Assembly (NCBI RefSeq): GCF_000143415.4 | Contig: NW_003314326.1 | Span: 190,945-254,944 of the forward strand | Direction: 5' to 3' | DNA from: Selaginella moellendorffii | Lineage: Eukaryota > Streptophyta > Lycopodiopsida > Selaginellales > Selaginellaceae | Length of the DNA stretch: 64,000 nucleotides | Shown: one piece after another, positions 41,066 through 51,335 of the stretch | How the letters are laid out: every line of letters starts with the position of its first letter | Position numbering within the stretch: position 1 is the stretch's first letter | Program-made: the position numbers and the translations under genes | Notes under the pieces: model-generated | Databases searched by the model: none | What the model was told of the DNA's origin: nothing | What the model saw: only the letters and a program-made list of their open reading frames with translations

Positions 41066-42496
41066 CTAGTTCCGCCTGTGCTTGCGACTGAGATCGAGCG
41101 CCAGTGGCCTTCCAATGCTCCGGCGCATCCACAGGCACGCCCTGGGCGACGGATCCGAAGCCCCCAACGAATCCAATCGCTTGAGCGTCAAGGCGGCCGC
41201 TTTCTTGACACACACATCCACCGCCACGGGCCGTAGGTGTTGCTCTTCGTGATATGATCGATCCTGCTCGTCGCCGTGATGGCGACGATCCGGTGCCAAA
41301 TTGCTGGAATTGCTAGCGGCAGCCAGCGCCTGGCACACCTCGATTGCGAGCTGGCGGTGTTGGGCGATAACATCCGCGGCAGCAGTGGTACCGGTGGATC
41401 CCCTGCCGGTGGGACTGTTACTCCTTGAATCCGAGTGCTCCTCGTGATCTTCCTCCTCGGATTCCTCCTCCTTGGCTGCTGCAACTTGTTCTCGATCGTG
41501 ATTTCCATCTTGGTCTTCTTTATCTTGGTGACTTGCAGCAACTTCGGAGCTCACAGGCGGAGGATCCTCTTCATGAATAGAATCCCTGGCAAAGTCCGTT
41601 AGATCGATCTCATAGCTGGTGTCTGGATCTTGGTCCTTGCAAGTGCTCGTCACCACAGATTCCTGGACTGCCCGCACGGCGGCATCAAACAGCTCGCCCC
41701 CTTTCCTACTCGAGTTGGATCTGGCGAAGCGAGCAGGGGATGCCAAGGGCGACGAGATGGACGACCTCTTGCTCTTGCTGCGCAGCAGCAATCCACCAGA
41801 GCTCCGGCCATTGCAGTAGATGGAAGAAGGGGCCGGCTGCGTTGCGGGTAGTGCTTTGCTGTTCTTGAGCTTCTTCTTCTTCTTGGAGGAGGAGGAAGAC
41901 GATGATCTCACCTTTACCTGTCCAATGCAAGTCACCTGTGGAGACGTTGGTTCGCTGTAGCTCCCTCGAGCAGAATCCGCCGGAACTCTAGAGAAAGTTG
42001 GCCCGCCTTTGGTACTGCCGCATCTCATGCTCCCTCCGCCGCCACCGCCGCCACCTCCTCCTCCGGATGCCACCATCATCATCTCCGCCACAGCGGCAGC
42101 ACCATGGCCGGGATGATCCGCGAGAACCAACTTGGGAATGAGGCCCAGCGAGCTCCTCGTCTTGCTACTCCGGCTCCCGGGGAAGCAACCCAGGAAGTGG
42201 TGGCCAAAGTAGCTCCGCTTGCTGGGCGCGGCATACCTGGTGCTCGACCCACCGTTTCGGATGCTTCCCTGCCTCTCCATCATCATCATCCCGCTGCCAT
42301 TCATCGCCTTGGAGCTCAGCCCCCGCTGCTGCTGCTGCTGGCCGCCACTGCTGTAAGTGAGCGTTTCACACATGACCCGCGAGTAGTCCCGGCTAGACGA
42401 TTTCTTGAGCACAATATGTGGATCATGGTCGCTGTGATTCACGGCCTCTTCGTCCCCTCCGCCTTCGGATGCTCCGCCTGACGATCCTGCCGCCAT
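41066..42496 (-). CDS. Plant-specific low-complexity protein with CIGQV motif
   Basis: Single exon, 476 residues from the ATG at 42496, the first AUG in frame. It is rich in Ser, Gly and acidic runs, with poly-Gln, poly-Gly (ten or more) and poly-Lys tracts. One conserved island, EPTSPQVTCIGQVKVR, is typical of a plant family of unknown function; the segment near KRSYFGHHFLGCFPGSRSSK and the basic C-terminus (RRSIGRPLALDLSRKHRRN) may also be conserved. No catalytic domain or signal peptide is seen. Nuclear or cytosolic location is a guess from composition. Confidence 0.72.
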   Translation of the reverse strand: MAAGSSGGASEGGGDEEAVNHSDHDPHIVLKKSSSRDYSRVMCETLTYSSGGQQQQQRGLSSKAMNGSGMMMMERQGSIRNGGSSTRYAAPSKRSYFGHHFLGCFPGSRSSKTRSSLGLIPKLVLADHPGHGAAAVAEMMMVASGGGGGGGGGGGSMRCGSTKGGPTFSRVPADSARGSYSEPTSPQVTCIGQVKVRSSSSSSSKKKKKLKNSKALPATQPAPSSIYCNGRSSGGLLLRSKSKRSSISSPLASPARFARSNSSRKGGELFDAAVRAVQESVVTSTCKDQDPDTSYEIDLTDFARDSIHEEDPPPVSSEVAASHQDKEDQDGNHDREQVAAAKEEESEEEDHEEHSDSRSNSPTGRGSTGTTAAADVIAQHRQLAIEVCQALAAASNSSNLAPDRRHHGDEQDRSYHEEQHLRPVAVDVCVKKAAALTLKRLDSLGASDPSPRACLWMRRSIGRPLALDLSRKHRRN

Positions 42497-43675
42497 GATA
42501 GCTTGTGTGAGTGACGGCTTCTCCGGCTTCTTGGGCAATGCGAGGGGGAGAGAGATAGAATCCAATGCTAGCTAGGATAGGATCTACACCTCTCCAGCCT
42601 CCAGGCCTTCCTTCCAGCTATAGCTACTTAGCTATCTAACAAGTGAGTGATAGACTCCTCCTCTCTCTCTCTCTCATTCTCAGCTCACACTCACACTAAA
42701 GCATGCTTGGCCTCGTTGTTTTTGCTCGCTCATCACTGATCAGGGCTTTCATCGTCCGAGTTAGTTGGAGCCAGTTCATAAACAGGCATCTCTCTACCTA
42801 AAAAACACTCGCTCTCGATCTCGATCGACGCCATCACTAAACAATTGGTAACCAGGCGTCGGGGATTGAGTAGGACATTAGATATTGATATTTCTATCTC
42901 TCCTCCATGTTGATGGTGGGGTGGAAGGAATTAGCGGCGAGGTTTGCTCAGGGAAAATCCCCCCGGCCACCTCCATCTCCATCCAAACACCAAAAAGCAA
43001 ACAAGCGCAAACAAGGCACACAGCAGTGATCTTGTTTTGTCAGGCCAGGGGACCGACGTTGACACGCTGCATACACCCCCCTGTAGCCATATACAATACA
43101 ATACAATATACACCTGTGTAAATATGTGTATAAAAAAGGTGACTGACTGCTCCTGGGCTTCGCTTTTGCTCTCGGTCCAACGATCGATTCCCTCCACCAG
43201 CAAAGAAATGCCATGCATGCCGGCCTTGTGGACAAGTTTGGCAGCCCAGCAACACGATCACACGGGTTAGGGAAGCCAGACTTGACCGGGGAAAAGGTGG
43301 CGCAACTCCTTCAAGTTGGTGGCCTTGGCCTTCGGTCAAATCATTCGCGTTTCGGAGGAAGGGATTTGAAGAGAAAGAATATCAAATGCTGTGCCATGCT
43401 GGTGTTTGTCCAATGGTGGCGTACGCATGAGCGTAAATAATGTGGGTGGTGGTCAGACCCCGGCCTGGATGCGATCATGCGATGCGATGCCATGAGAAAT
43501 TGTTTTGGACGTACAAGAAGAAACAAACAAACGAGAGGAGCTCTGCCAGATTTTACTTCACATAACATGGCCAGCTCAGTCTAAGCAGCGACTTTGACAC
43601 GGTCTTCCACGCTTCGACCTCGAATATTTTCAAAACTTCAAATAAACCCCGCGAAGATAACGCTGTTCTTGATTG
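42497..43675. other. Intergenic region, promoter side of the CIGQV gene
   Basis: About 1.2 kb without a supported gene. It holds a CT microsatellite at about 42658-42680, a TACAATACAATA run near 43090-43110 and AT-poor sequence otherwise. The length is unusual for this compact window and fits a long promoter for the gene ending at 41066. Confidence 0.45.
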
Positions 43676-45622
43676 TCAAAGAGAGAAAGTGATCCAATCC
43701 ATCGCTACTCCCTCTCGATCTCCCTGCCAGATCAACTCGGACAGCAGCGAATACACCGCGGTGTCCTCGTCGTCGAGCTCCACCACACGCGCCGCCGCGC
43801 GGCCGCCGCGATCGCTGTCACCGTGGTTCCTGCAAGCTCCCAGCAAGCTCCTCCATGAGACCGCATCAGGAGGCACCGGCATGGCGGCGATCACCCCCTC
43901 CGCCGCCGCCAGTTCCCCCGTCCGGCCCAGCAGATCCACGATGCAATTGTAGTGTCCCCTCGCGGGGCGGAGGTCCGAGTACTCGTTCATCAGTCGCAAG
44001 TAGCCGCAGGCCTCGGACACAACTCCGATGTGAGCACACGCGGCCAAGATGGACGTGAAGCTCGCCTCGTCCGGAACCATGCCCTCAAGATTCATGACGT
44101 GGAAGAGCGCCAGCGCCTCTCTGCAGCCCCAGACGTTTCGGGCATACGCCTCGAGGACGACGTTCCATGACACGAGGTTCTTCCACGGCATGGCCTCGAA
44201 CGCTTGCCTCGCCTCGGAAAGGATCCCGTGGTGGGCATACGCCGACACCATGCCCGTCCACGAGATGACGGTCCTCCACGGCATGAGCAGGAACGTTCTC
44301 TTAGCCTCTTCCAGGAGCTTGCTCTGGGCGTAGATCATGAGCAGCGCCGTCCACGACACCACATCCCGCTCAGGCATTCCGTGGAATGTGTCCACTGCCT
44401 CGCTCAGTTGCCTGCGCTCGGCGTACGCTTGTAAGATCACGTTGCACGAAGGGACGCTCCACTTGGGGATTCTTGAAAAGGCCTGGATTCCCAGCTCCAG
44501 TTCCTCGTTCTGGGTATACGCCGCCACCACCGCATTCCACGAGACGATGTTCTTCTCGGGCATCTCGTCAAACACGAGCTTCATCTCCTGGGTATGCCCC
44601 TTTTGGGCATACGCCGTCAGCATTGCGGTCCACGCCACTACGTCCTTGTAGGCCATGCTGTCAAACGCCGTCTTGGCCTTGTCCAGATGCCCGTTCAGGG
44701 CATACGCGTGGAACATGGCGTTTGTGAGCGATCGCTCCTGCCGGGCGGACGCAAATGCCAGCTCCGCCCGTCTCACGTCCCCGCACTCGCCGTAGGCCTG
44801 TATCATCACCTGCCACGTACGCCAGTCCCGCTGGGGCATCCGCCACGCGACCCCCATTGACCGCTCGTATTGACCGTTGACGGCATAGCCGTGGATGAGC
44901 GCGTTCCATGTCACCACATTTCGCTGCGGCATGGCGTCAAACATGGCCTTCGCCTCGTCAAGCCGGTCCTCCTCCACGTATGCCGCCAGCAGGGACGTCC
45001 ATGAGACCACGTCCCACTCGGGCGCCAGGTGGAACGCCACGCTGGCCTCGTCAAGATGACCAAACTGGGCAAGCCCGTGCATGATAACGTTCCACGACTG
45101 GATGTTCCTCTCGGGCATGACTTGGAAGAGCCACGAAGCCTCGTCCACGAGGCCAGCGTTAGCTTTTGCCGACACAAGGCAATTCCAGGCGCTTAGATCC
45201 CACTGCGGGGTCTTGTGAAAGATCTCTGTAGCCTTCTCCAAATGCCCATGTTGGTGAAATGCGGTAACCATGGTATTCCACGAGATAACGTCCCTCTCCG
45301 GCATACCCTGGAAGCTCGCCAGCGCTTCCCCCAGATGTCTGTTCTGTGCAAGGAGATGGATCATCGTGTTCCACGCACAGACGCTTGGGTTGTCTAGCTG
45401 CTGGAAGAGCGAGCGCGCATCGTCGACGCTGCCGCATCGCCCATACATGTGGAGAAGGAGATTGCTCAGCTGCTTGTCCTGCGCAAACCGGCTGGTGAGA
45501 ATTTGCTCGTGAATTCGTCTTCCCTCCGCGAGATCCCTGGTTCGCGTGCATGATCTCACAGATCCCACCAGGCACATCCATTCCTTCTTGGTCGCTGACT
45601 CAGCCGCGAGCCATCGTAGCAT
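43676..45622 (-). CDS. PPR protein built of S-type repeats
   Basis: Single exon, 648 residues. It starts MLRWLAAESATKKEWMCLVG, has one P-type opening unit (LLLHMYGRCGSVDDARSLF) and then about fifteen 31-residue S-type units such as FQGMPERDVISWNTMVTAFH and FDEMPEKNIVSWNAVVAAYT. The end has ASFTSILAACAHIGVVSEAC, HYNCIVDLLGRTGELAAAE, VSWRSLLGACRNHGDSDRGG and TAVYSLLSELIWQ, i.e. E1 and the first part of E2, without DYW. It is followed on the same strand, 32 bp upstream of its ATG, by the stop of another PPR gene; the two are similar in plan and probably a tandem pair. Confidence 0.92.
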   Translation of the reverse strand: MLRWLAAESATKKEWMCLVGSVRSCTRTRDLAEGRRIHEQILTSRFAQDKQLSNLLLHMYGRCGSVDDARSLFQQLDNPSVCAWNTMIHLLAQNRHLGEALASFQGMPERDVISWNTMVTAFHQHGHLEKATEIFHKTPQWDLSAWNCLVSAKANAGLVDEASWLFQVMPERNIQSWNVIMHGLAQFGHLDEASVAFHLAPEWDVVSWTSLLAAYVEEDRLDEAKAMFDAMPQRNVVTWNALIHGYAVNGQYERSMGVAWRMPQRDWRTWQVMIQAYGECGDVRRAELAFASARQERSLTNAMFHAYALNGHLDKAKTAFDSMAYKDVVAWTAMLTAYAQKGHTQEMKLVFDEMPEKNIVSWNAVVAAYTQNEELELGIQAFSRIPKWSVPSCNVILQAYAERRQLSEAVDTFHGMPERDVVSWTALLMIYAQSKLLEEAKRTFLLMPWRTVISWTGMVSAYAHHGILSEARQAFEAMPWKNLVSWNVVLEAYARNVWGCREALALFHVMNLEGMVPDEASFTSILAACAHIGVVSEACGYLRLMNEYSDLRPARGHYNCIVDLLGRTGELAAAEGVIAAMPVPPDAVSWRSLLGACRNHGDSDRGGRAAARVVELDDEDTAVYSLLSELIWQGDREGVAMDWITFSL

Positions 45623-45654
45623 GAATCACTCCTTCCTCTGTGATCGATCGCTCA

Positions 45655-48045
45655 CTAGCCACATTGGCTGGAGATCGTCGAGAGCAGCAAATAGTGAGAT
45701 GGGTTACTGGAATCTATCTCCATGGCACGCCCAGCGGCAAATCTCGCCCTCTCCATGTCCTGGTGGATCCGGCAAGCCCCCAAGAGAGCTCCCCACGCTA
45801 TGGTGCTCGGGGAGATGGGCATGCTCGTCACTATCTCCTCGGCCAGCTCCATCTTGCCGGCTCGCCCAAGCATATCGATCACGCAAGAGTAGTGTTCCTT
45901 GGATGGAACCACGCGAAAGTCATCCACCATCGACACGAAAACCTGGCGAGCTCGGCTCATCGATCCGACATGACTACAAGCGGACAAGACCGTCATCAGC
46001 GTGATCTCGTCGGGTGGAGCGCCCTCCAAGATCATTGTCTGGAACGCATCCAGAGCCTCGGTGTGGAATCCATTCGAGTCGTAGGCCTTGATCATCGCGT
46101 TCCACGACACGGCATTCCTCTCGGGCATCTCCTCGAAAAGACTCCTCGCCTCGTCCATATACCCCTTTTGGGCATACACGGAAACAATGGCCGTCCACGT
46201 TATCACACTCCTCTCCGGCATCTCCTCAAAGAGAGCTCGAGCTCGATCCAAATGCCCATTCTGGGCATTTCCCACAATCACCACCGTGACCGTCACCGTG
46301 CTCCACTCGGGCATTCGCTGGAATCCAGCCTCGGCCTCCTGGAGCCGATCGTTCTGCGAGAGCGCTGCGATTACCGCAGTCCAGGAGACGCCATCTCGCT
46401 CCTCGGCTGCATCAAAGAGCTCCTTGGCTTGCTGCGGGCATTCAAACCGAGCGTAAGCGGAGATCATCGTGTTCCAAGACAGGAGCGCGTTGCTGGGCAA
46501 TCGATCAAACACGAGCTTCGTCTCGGCGAGCTCCCCGGCCTGGGACAAGGAGTGGAGTAGCCACGTCCAGTGGCTCCTCCCGCGCTCGGGCATGGAATCA
46601 AAAACTTGCCTGGCTCTGGCAGTGTCGGATCTCCTCACAAACGCATTGAAGAGCGCGTTCCAAGTCGCCACCCTGTGCTGTGGCATCCGCTGGAACATGA
46701 GCTCCGCTTGATCCGCGTGACCGGCCTCGGCGTGAGCTTGCATCATGCACGTCCACGACACCACGTCCCTGTGAGGCATCGAATCGAACAAGCTCTTGCA
46801 GTGGGCTTCGTGGTGCTCTTGGCCATCGCTGCTGATGTTCTTGGCATCTGCTGCGAGGAGAGAATTCAGCGTCACCAGGTTCATAGCCGGCATTCGATCG
46901 TATAGCATCTTGGCCTCGTCGGTCTGCCCGGCTTCGACGTAAGCTTGCATCATCGCGTTCCAAGACAAGAGGTCGCGCTTGGCCATCCTCTCGAAAAAGA
47001 GGCTCTCGGCCTCTCTCACCATGGCACCTGTGTGAGCGTACGCTGCGATCATTCCATTCCACGAGGAAAGATCTTTCACTGGCGCTTTCTGGAACAGGCT
47101 CTCGGCTTCCTCGATCATCCCATTCTGCGCGTAGGCCTGGATCATGGCGTTCCACGACACAACGTCCCGGTAGGGGATCTTGAGGAAGAAACTCTCGGCG
47201 CCCTCGACGCAACCATCGTTAGCAAAGGCCGCGATCATCGTCCCCCACGAGACCTCGGTCCGGCAGGGCATGCTGTCGAACCCGGCCTTTGCTCCCTCGG
47301 GATCGCCCTTGAAAGCGTGAGCGGCCAACAACACATTCCACGACACCACGCTGCGATCAAGCATAGCATCGAAGATCTCTTTGGCCTTGTCGTAATGCTC
47401 ACTGTGAACGTAAGCAGTCATCATAGTCGTGCTTGCAATCGGGCTCCAAACTGGGATCTTCTCAAACACTTCGCGAGCGTTGTGCACAAGCCCGTTCTGG
47501 GCAAATGCTTGTATCATCCCGTTCCACGACACAATATTCCTCTCCAACGAAGAATCAAACATTCTCTTTGAAGTATTAACTTCTCCATTCGATGCATACG
47601 CAGATATCATAGCATTGCACGACACAAAATTCCACTGAGGTGTTAGAAAGAAAGCTCTTTCAGAAAATTCCAAATGCCCACCTTGGGCAACTGCTGCTAT
47701 AATGGCATTCCAAGAAACCACGTCTCGCACGGGCATCCGATCGAAAATCTTCTGCACCTCCTGGACGGCGCCATTGTCGGCGTAGGCTTGGATCATGATA
47801 TTCCAGGAGAAGACATTGGGCTCCTGGGTCGCTGCAAACACGGCCTCGGCATCTTGAGGGCGGCCGCATTTTCCATACATCTGGACGAGGAGATTGCGGA
47901 GGAAAGTGTTGTGGGCGTGATCGCTGGCTTGGATCTGAGCGTGGATGCGCTTTCCCTCTGCCAAATCCTTGGCCGCCGCGCAATGCTTGAGGCTCCTGGC
48001 AAAAAGATCTTGCTGTTGCTTCCGCTGCAACAAAGCTAGGCTCAT
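45655..48045 (-). CDS. PPR protein built of S-type repeats
   Basis: Single exon, 796 residues, starting MSLALLQRKQQQDLFARSLK. The opening unit is LLVQMYGKCGRPQDAEAVF, followed by about twenty S-type units such as FDRMPVRDVVSWNAIIAAVA and FEEMPERSVITWTAIVSVYA. It ends VLSACSHVGSMSRARQVF, HYSCVIDMLGRAGKMELAEE, IAWGALLGACRIHQDMERAR and PSHYLLLSTISSQCG: E1 present, E2 cut short, DYW absent. It is divergent from HMG-CoA synthase, with 135 bp between start codons. A decayed copy lies beyond that gene at about 50200-51180. Confidence 0.92.
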   Translation of the reverse strand: MSLALLQRKQQQDLFARSLKHCAAAKDLAEGKRIHAQIQASDHAHNTFLRNLLVQMYGKCGRPQDAEAVFAATQEPNVFSWNIMIQAYADNGAVQEVQKIFDRMPVRDVVSWNAIIAAVAQGGHLEFSERAFFLTPQWNFVSCNAMISAYASNGEVNTSKRMFDSSLERNIVSWNGMIQAFAQNGLVHNAREVFEKIPVWSPIASTTMMTAYVHSEHYDKAKEIFDAMLDRSVVSWNVLLAAHAFKGDPEGAKAGFDSMPCRTEVSWGTMIAAFANDGCVEGAESFFLKIPYRDVVSWNAMIQAYAQNGMIEEAESLFQKAPVKDLSSWNGMIAAYAHTGAMVREAESLFFERMAKRDLLSWNAMMQAYVEAGQTDEAKMLYDRMPAMNLVTLNSLLAADAKNISSDGQEHHEAHCKSLFDSMPHRDVVSWTCMMQAHAEAGHADQAELMFQRMPQHRVATWNALFNAFVRRSDTARARQVFDSMPERGRSHWTWLLHSLSQAGELAETKLVFDRLPSNALLSWNTMISAYARFECPQQAKELFDAAEERDGVSWTAVIAALSQNDRLQEAEAGFQRMPEWSTVTVTVVIVGNAQNGHLDRARALFEEMPERSVITWTAIVSVYAQKGYMDEARSLFEEMPERNAVSWNAMIKAYDSNGFHTEALDAFQTMILEGAPPDEITLMTVLSACSHVGSMSRARQVFVSMVDDFRVVPSKEHYSCVIDMLGRAGKMELAEEIVTSMPISPSTIAWGALLGACRIHQDMERARFAAGRAMEIDSSNPSHYLLLSTISSQCG

Positions 48046-48180
48046 ATCCTTCCCGGGCCATGGGCGCGGCTACAGGTGTGCCGTGGGACGTCGCAGACCC
48101 ATGGCGCGATCAACACACCGTGTGCGCGGGAATAAAGGCCATAATTTGAAAAGGGGCCCTAGGGTTCGTGGTCAGTGGCG

Positions 48181-50127
48181 ATGGCGAAAGACGTGGGAAT
48201 TCTCGCAATGGAGGTCTACTTTCCCGGCGTGTGCGTCAACCAGGTACTGTGATCTTTCATGTGGATCCATGATCGATGATTGACGATCGATCGAGCGATC
48301 GCTTTTCAGGTAGACTTGGCGAGGTTTGACAAAGTGCCGCCAAAGTACTACACCGAAGGCTTGGGACAGGAGCGCCTGGCTTTCTGCGAGGACACCGAAG
48401 ATGTGATCTCCATGAGGTGCTACGATCGCACAAGTTCTCTCAGGGAACGCAAGCCTCTTCATTAGAATTCTCGTTCTAAGTTTGTTTGATAGCTTGACAG
48501 TGGTCAAATCGCTCTTGGAGAATTATAACATATCTCCTTCAAGCATTGGACGGCTCGAGGTTGGAAGCGAGACCGTGATTGACAAGAGCAAGTCCATCAA
48601 AAGCTACCTCATGCCTTTGTTCGAGGTGAGATGAGACTGAGATCGTCATTCATCTTTGGTCTATGTAACGTTGGTTAAAAACCTGGACAGGAGAACAGTG
48701 GCATTGAAGGCGTTGACTCCACCAATGCTTGCTATGGAGGAACCGCAGCGCTCTTCAACTGTGTCAACTGGATCGAAAGTCGCTCATGGGACGGAAGGCT
48801 TGCGATCGTTGTAGCCGCAGACATTGCGGTAAGTTTTCGATCATGGAGCTAAACCGGTGACCAGCACGTCAATTGCAGGTTTATGCTGAAGGCACTGCTC
48901 GTCCCAGCGGCGGTGCTGGTGCGGTTGCCATGCTTGTAGGACCGAACGCGCCGCTTGTTCTCGAACGAAGCTATACCGGAACGTACATGGCTCACGTCTA
49001 TGATTTCTACAAGCCTGACTTAAGCAGTGAATATCCGGTACATTGCTACATCTCCGTCGTTTTCCTTTTTATTTTCTCACTTTGAATTGTGCTGTCGTCC
49101 AGGTGGTCGACTCCAAACTATCCCAAAAGTGCTACCTCAAGGCATTAGATGTGTGCTACAAGAGATACTGTGAAAGGTGTGAATCGTGTTTCGTTATCGC
49201 GCATGCTTCTTAAACATGGATGCAGATACGAGAGCATCGAGGCGAGACCGTTCACTGTCCAGGAAGCAGACTTTCTAGTCTTCCATGCACCTTTTAACAA
49301 GGTTTGGATCCTTTGGCGATTTCCGATGTATTCATTTAGTCTATTCCAGCTCGTTCGGAGAAGTTTTGAGCGGCTGCTGTGGAATGACTACCAGCGGGAC
49401 TGCAGGTATCTCTTTACAAAACCTTGTTCTTGACTATGGCGTATTCACCGTAGGACCTTGTGTACAGTTCTCTGGGAGAAGATGGAGAAAAACTCAAACC
49501 ATTTCAAGGATTGACGGCAGACAGCATCGTCAGCAATGCAAGTCTCAAAGAGGTGAATTACAAATCTGTGGAGTTTTTTTCTCACGGGCCGAATGTCTCT
49601 TACAGGTCATGAAAGCTGTAGCGGAGCCTGGATATGATGCAAAGGTTTCCCCTTCGACGCTGATTCCGAGACGAGTCGGCAATACGTATTGCGCATCACT
49701 GTATGCTGGCCTAGCTTCCCTGGTCCACAACAAGGCCAGCTTACTCGACGATGGCCAAAGCATTCTCATGTTCTCGTATGGAAGCGGGCTGGCATCGTCT
49801 CTCTTTTCCATCCGCGTCAGAAGAGTGGAAGGTGTTCACAGCTTGGAGAACGTGGCCAAGACAATGGCAATCTCAGAGAAACTCGATTCTTGTGTTGCGG
49901 TACGCTGTCTTTCTTCGTTCTTATCACATATAAATTGTAATTTATGTTCGGCACGGCAGGTTTCTCCAGAAAAGTTTGTGGAGACGATGAAGATAATGGA
50001 GAGCCGATATGGTTCCAAAGACTTCGTCCCAATGGGTGATTTGGCAACTGTTAGGCCGGGAGCATTCTACTTGGCTGGAGTAGACTCTCTATATCGCAGG
50101 ACCTACGAAAGACGAGCTCTAACTTGA
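48181..50127 (+). CDS. HMGS: Hydroxymethylglutaryl-CoA synthase
   Basis: Eleven exons (48181-48243, 48310-48416, 48493-48625, 48691-48828, 48879-49037, 49103-49176, 49226-49301, 49350-49405, 49468-49552, 49606-49899, 49960-50127) give 450 residues. The enzyme condenses acetyl-CoA with acetoacetyl-CoA in the cytosolic mevalonate pathway. Marks are [42 protein letters not shown] (Glu about 83), the catalytic Cys in [15 protein letters not shown] (about 115), [28 protein letters not shown] with the catalytic His, and [14 protein letters not shown]. The ninth exon start was set at 49468 because it alone keeps the frame. Family length is about 460. Confidence 0.95.
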
Positions 50128-50199
50128 GTTAGAACTTCGAAGAGATTTTGTCACCGAAAACTTCGTATTAAAAGATCTCAAAAATGGTAGTCCGATAAA

Positions 50200-51180
50200 A
50201 CCAGTAACGAGGATTCTCACGCTCGAATTCTCATCTGTTCTAGCCGGATCACGACGCCATAAAAAAATCGTGTCAAACATGTCAACGAGCCCGTTGCGGA
50301 CGTATGCTTGAATAGTCCCATTCCACATACGATTTTCCGTTCCAACACCCAAGACAAGGACGGATTCCTGGCAGCTAGCGTCCCCGTAGAATCCATGGGA
50401 AGCGTTTTCATACTCGATGAGCTTCACGGCATTGCCAGCGTCTTGGCAGAGATCATTTGTGACACGACACCAAGTTCCATTTCGGTGTCAAAGAAATAAC
50501 CCGCTCTTAAGAACACAAATGCCCCTATTGGGCAGCTGCTGCAACGATAGCGTTTCAAGAGACCACGTCTCGCACGGGCATTCGATTATACACCGGGAAT
50601 GTCTGGAGACATACAGAAAACACGCCCTCGGCGACAAGCACTACTGGCGACGTTAAGGCGGTTCACTCCTCAGGCATTCTAGCTCAGTCGTCCCTCCAGG
50701 CTTGGGATCACTTGATCCAGACTCGGCGTTGCCTGTGCAATCAGGGCAAGAATCGCCACTAGAAACACAAAACACTATGTGAGATCTGGTAGGAATTGCA
50801 GGGATCATGTAACAGCTTTAAAAGGCCAACAGGAAACATGCGACATCAGTCTGTCTCGTCCCCTGGCATGCCTGGAGTATATTCTCCTGCATATTGGCGG
50901 GAAGATTTCCACCAATACTCTGCAACACTAGAATTCGTTGCAATGTTTAGGACAAACCTTAACAAGAATACAAATGCTCGCTCTACAAAGATGGCGCCCC
51001 TGGTAGTATGCTACATTGGGCTCGCGATTTATAGCAAACCAGCCCTGGGCAGTGTTGAGGGCACTTGCCAAAGGAGCTGGCGAATCCTTGGCCGCCGCGC
51101 AACGCCTGTCAAAAAGATCTTCCTGTTAAAGTATCGCATATCCTGTCATGGTCATCGTTGTCACGAAACCAGAGGAGGAG
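50200..51180 (-). pseudogene. PPR relic, copy of the gene at 45655-48045
   Basis: Three blocks on the minus strand recall the upstream PPR gene. About 50280-50340 encodes an S-like unit (MWNGTIQAYVRNGLVD). About 50515-50600 matches 47670-47745 (CACGTCTCGCACGGGCAT and flanks). About 51085-51165 matches 47965-48060, the gene's 5' end (CCTTGGCCGCCGCGCAA, AAAAAGATCTT). Frames are broken and the blocks are separated by unrelated sequence. It lies beyond HMG-CoA synthase, so the copy was made by a tandem or dispersed duplication across that gene. Confidence 0.78.
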
Positions 51181-51335
51181 ATCCGGGCCATCCGATCCCG
51201 ATCTAACGGCTCTAACTGACTGCTTCTTCATTTACAAAATTGTACAAGCCACTCCTTTGTCTCTGTAACAAAAGATAGCGCTCCTTTTCCACGCCAAGCG
51301 AGCGAGCGAGCTAGCTAGCTGCCTATAGCCTCTAC

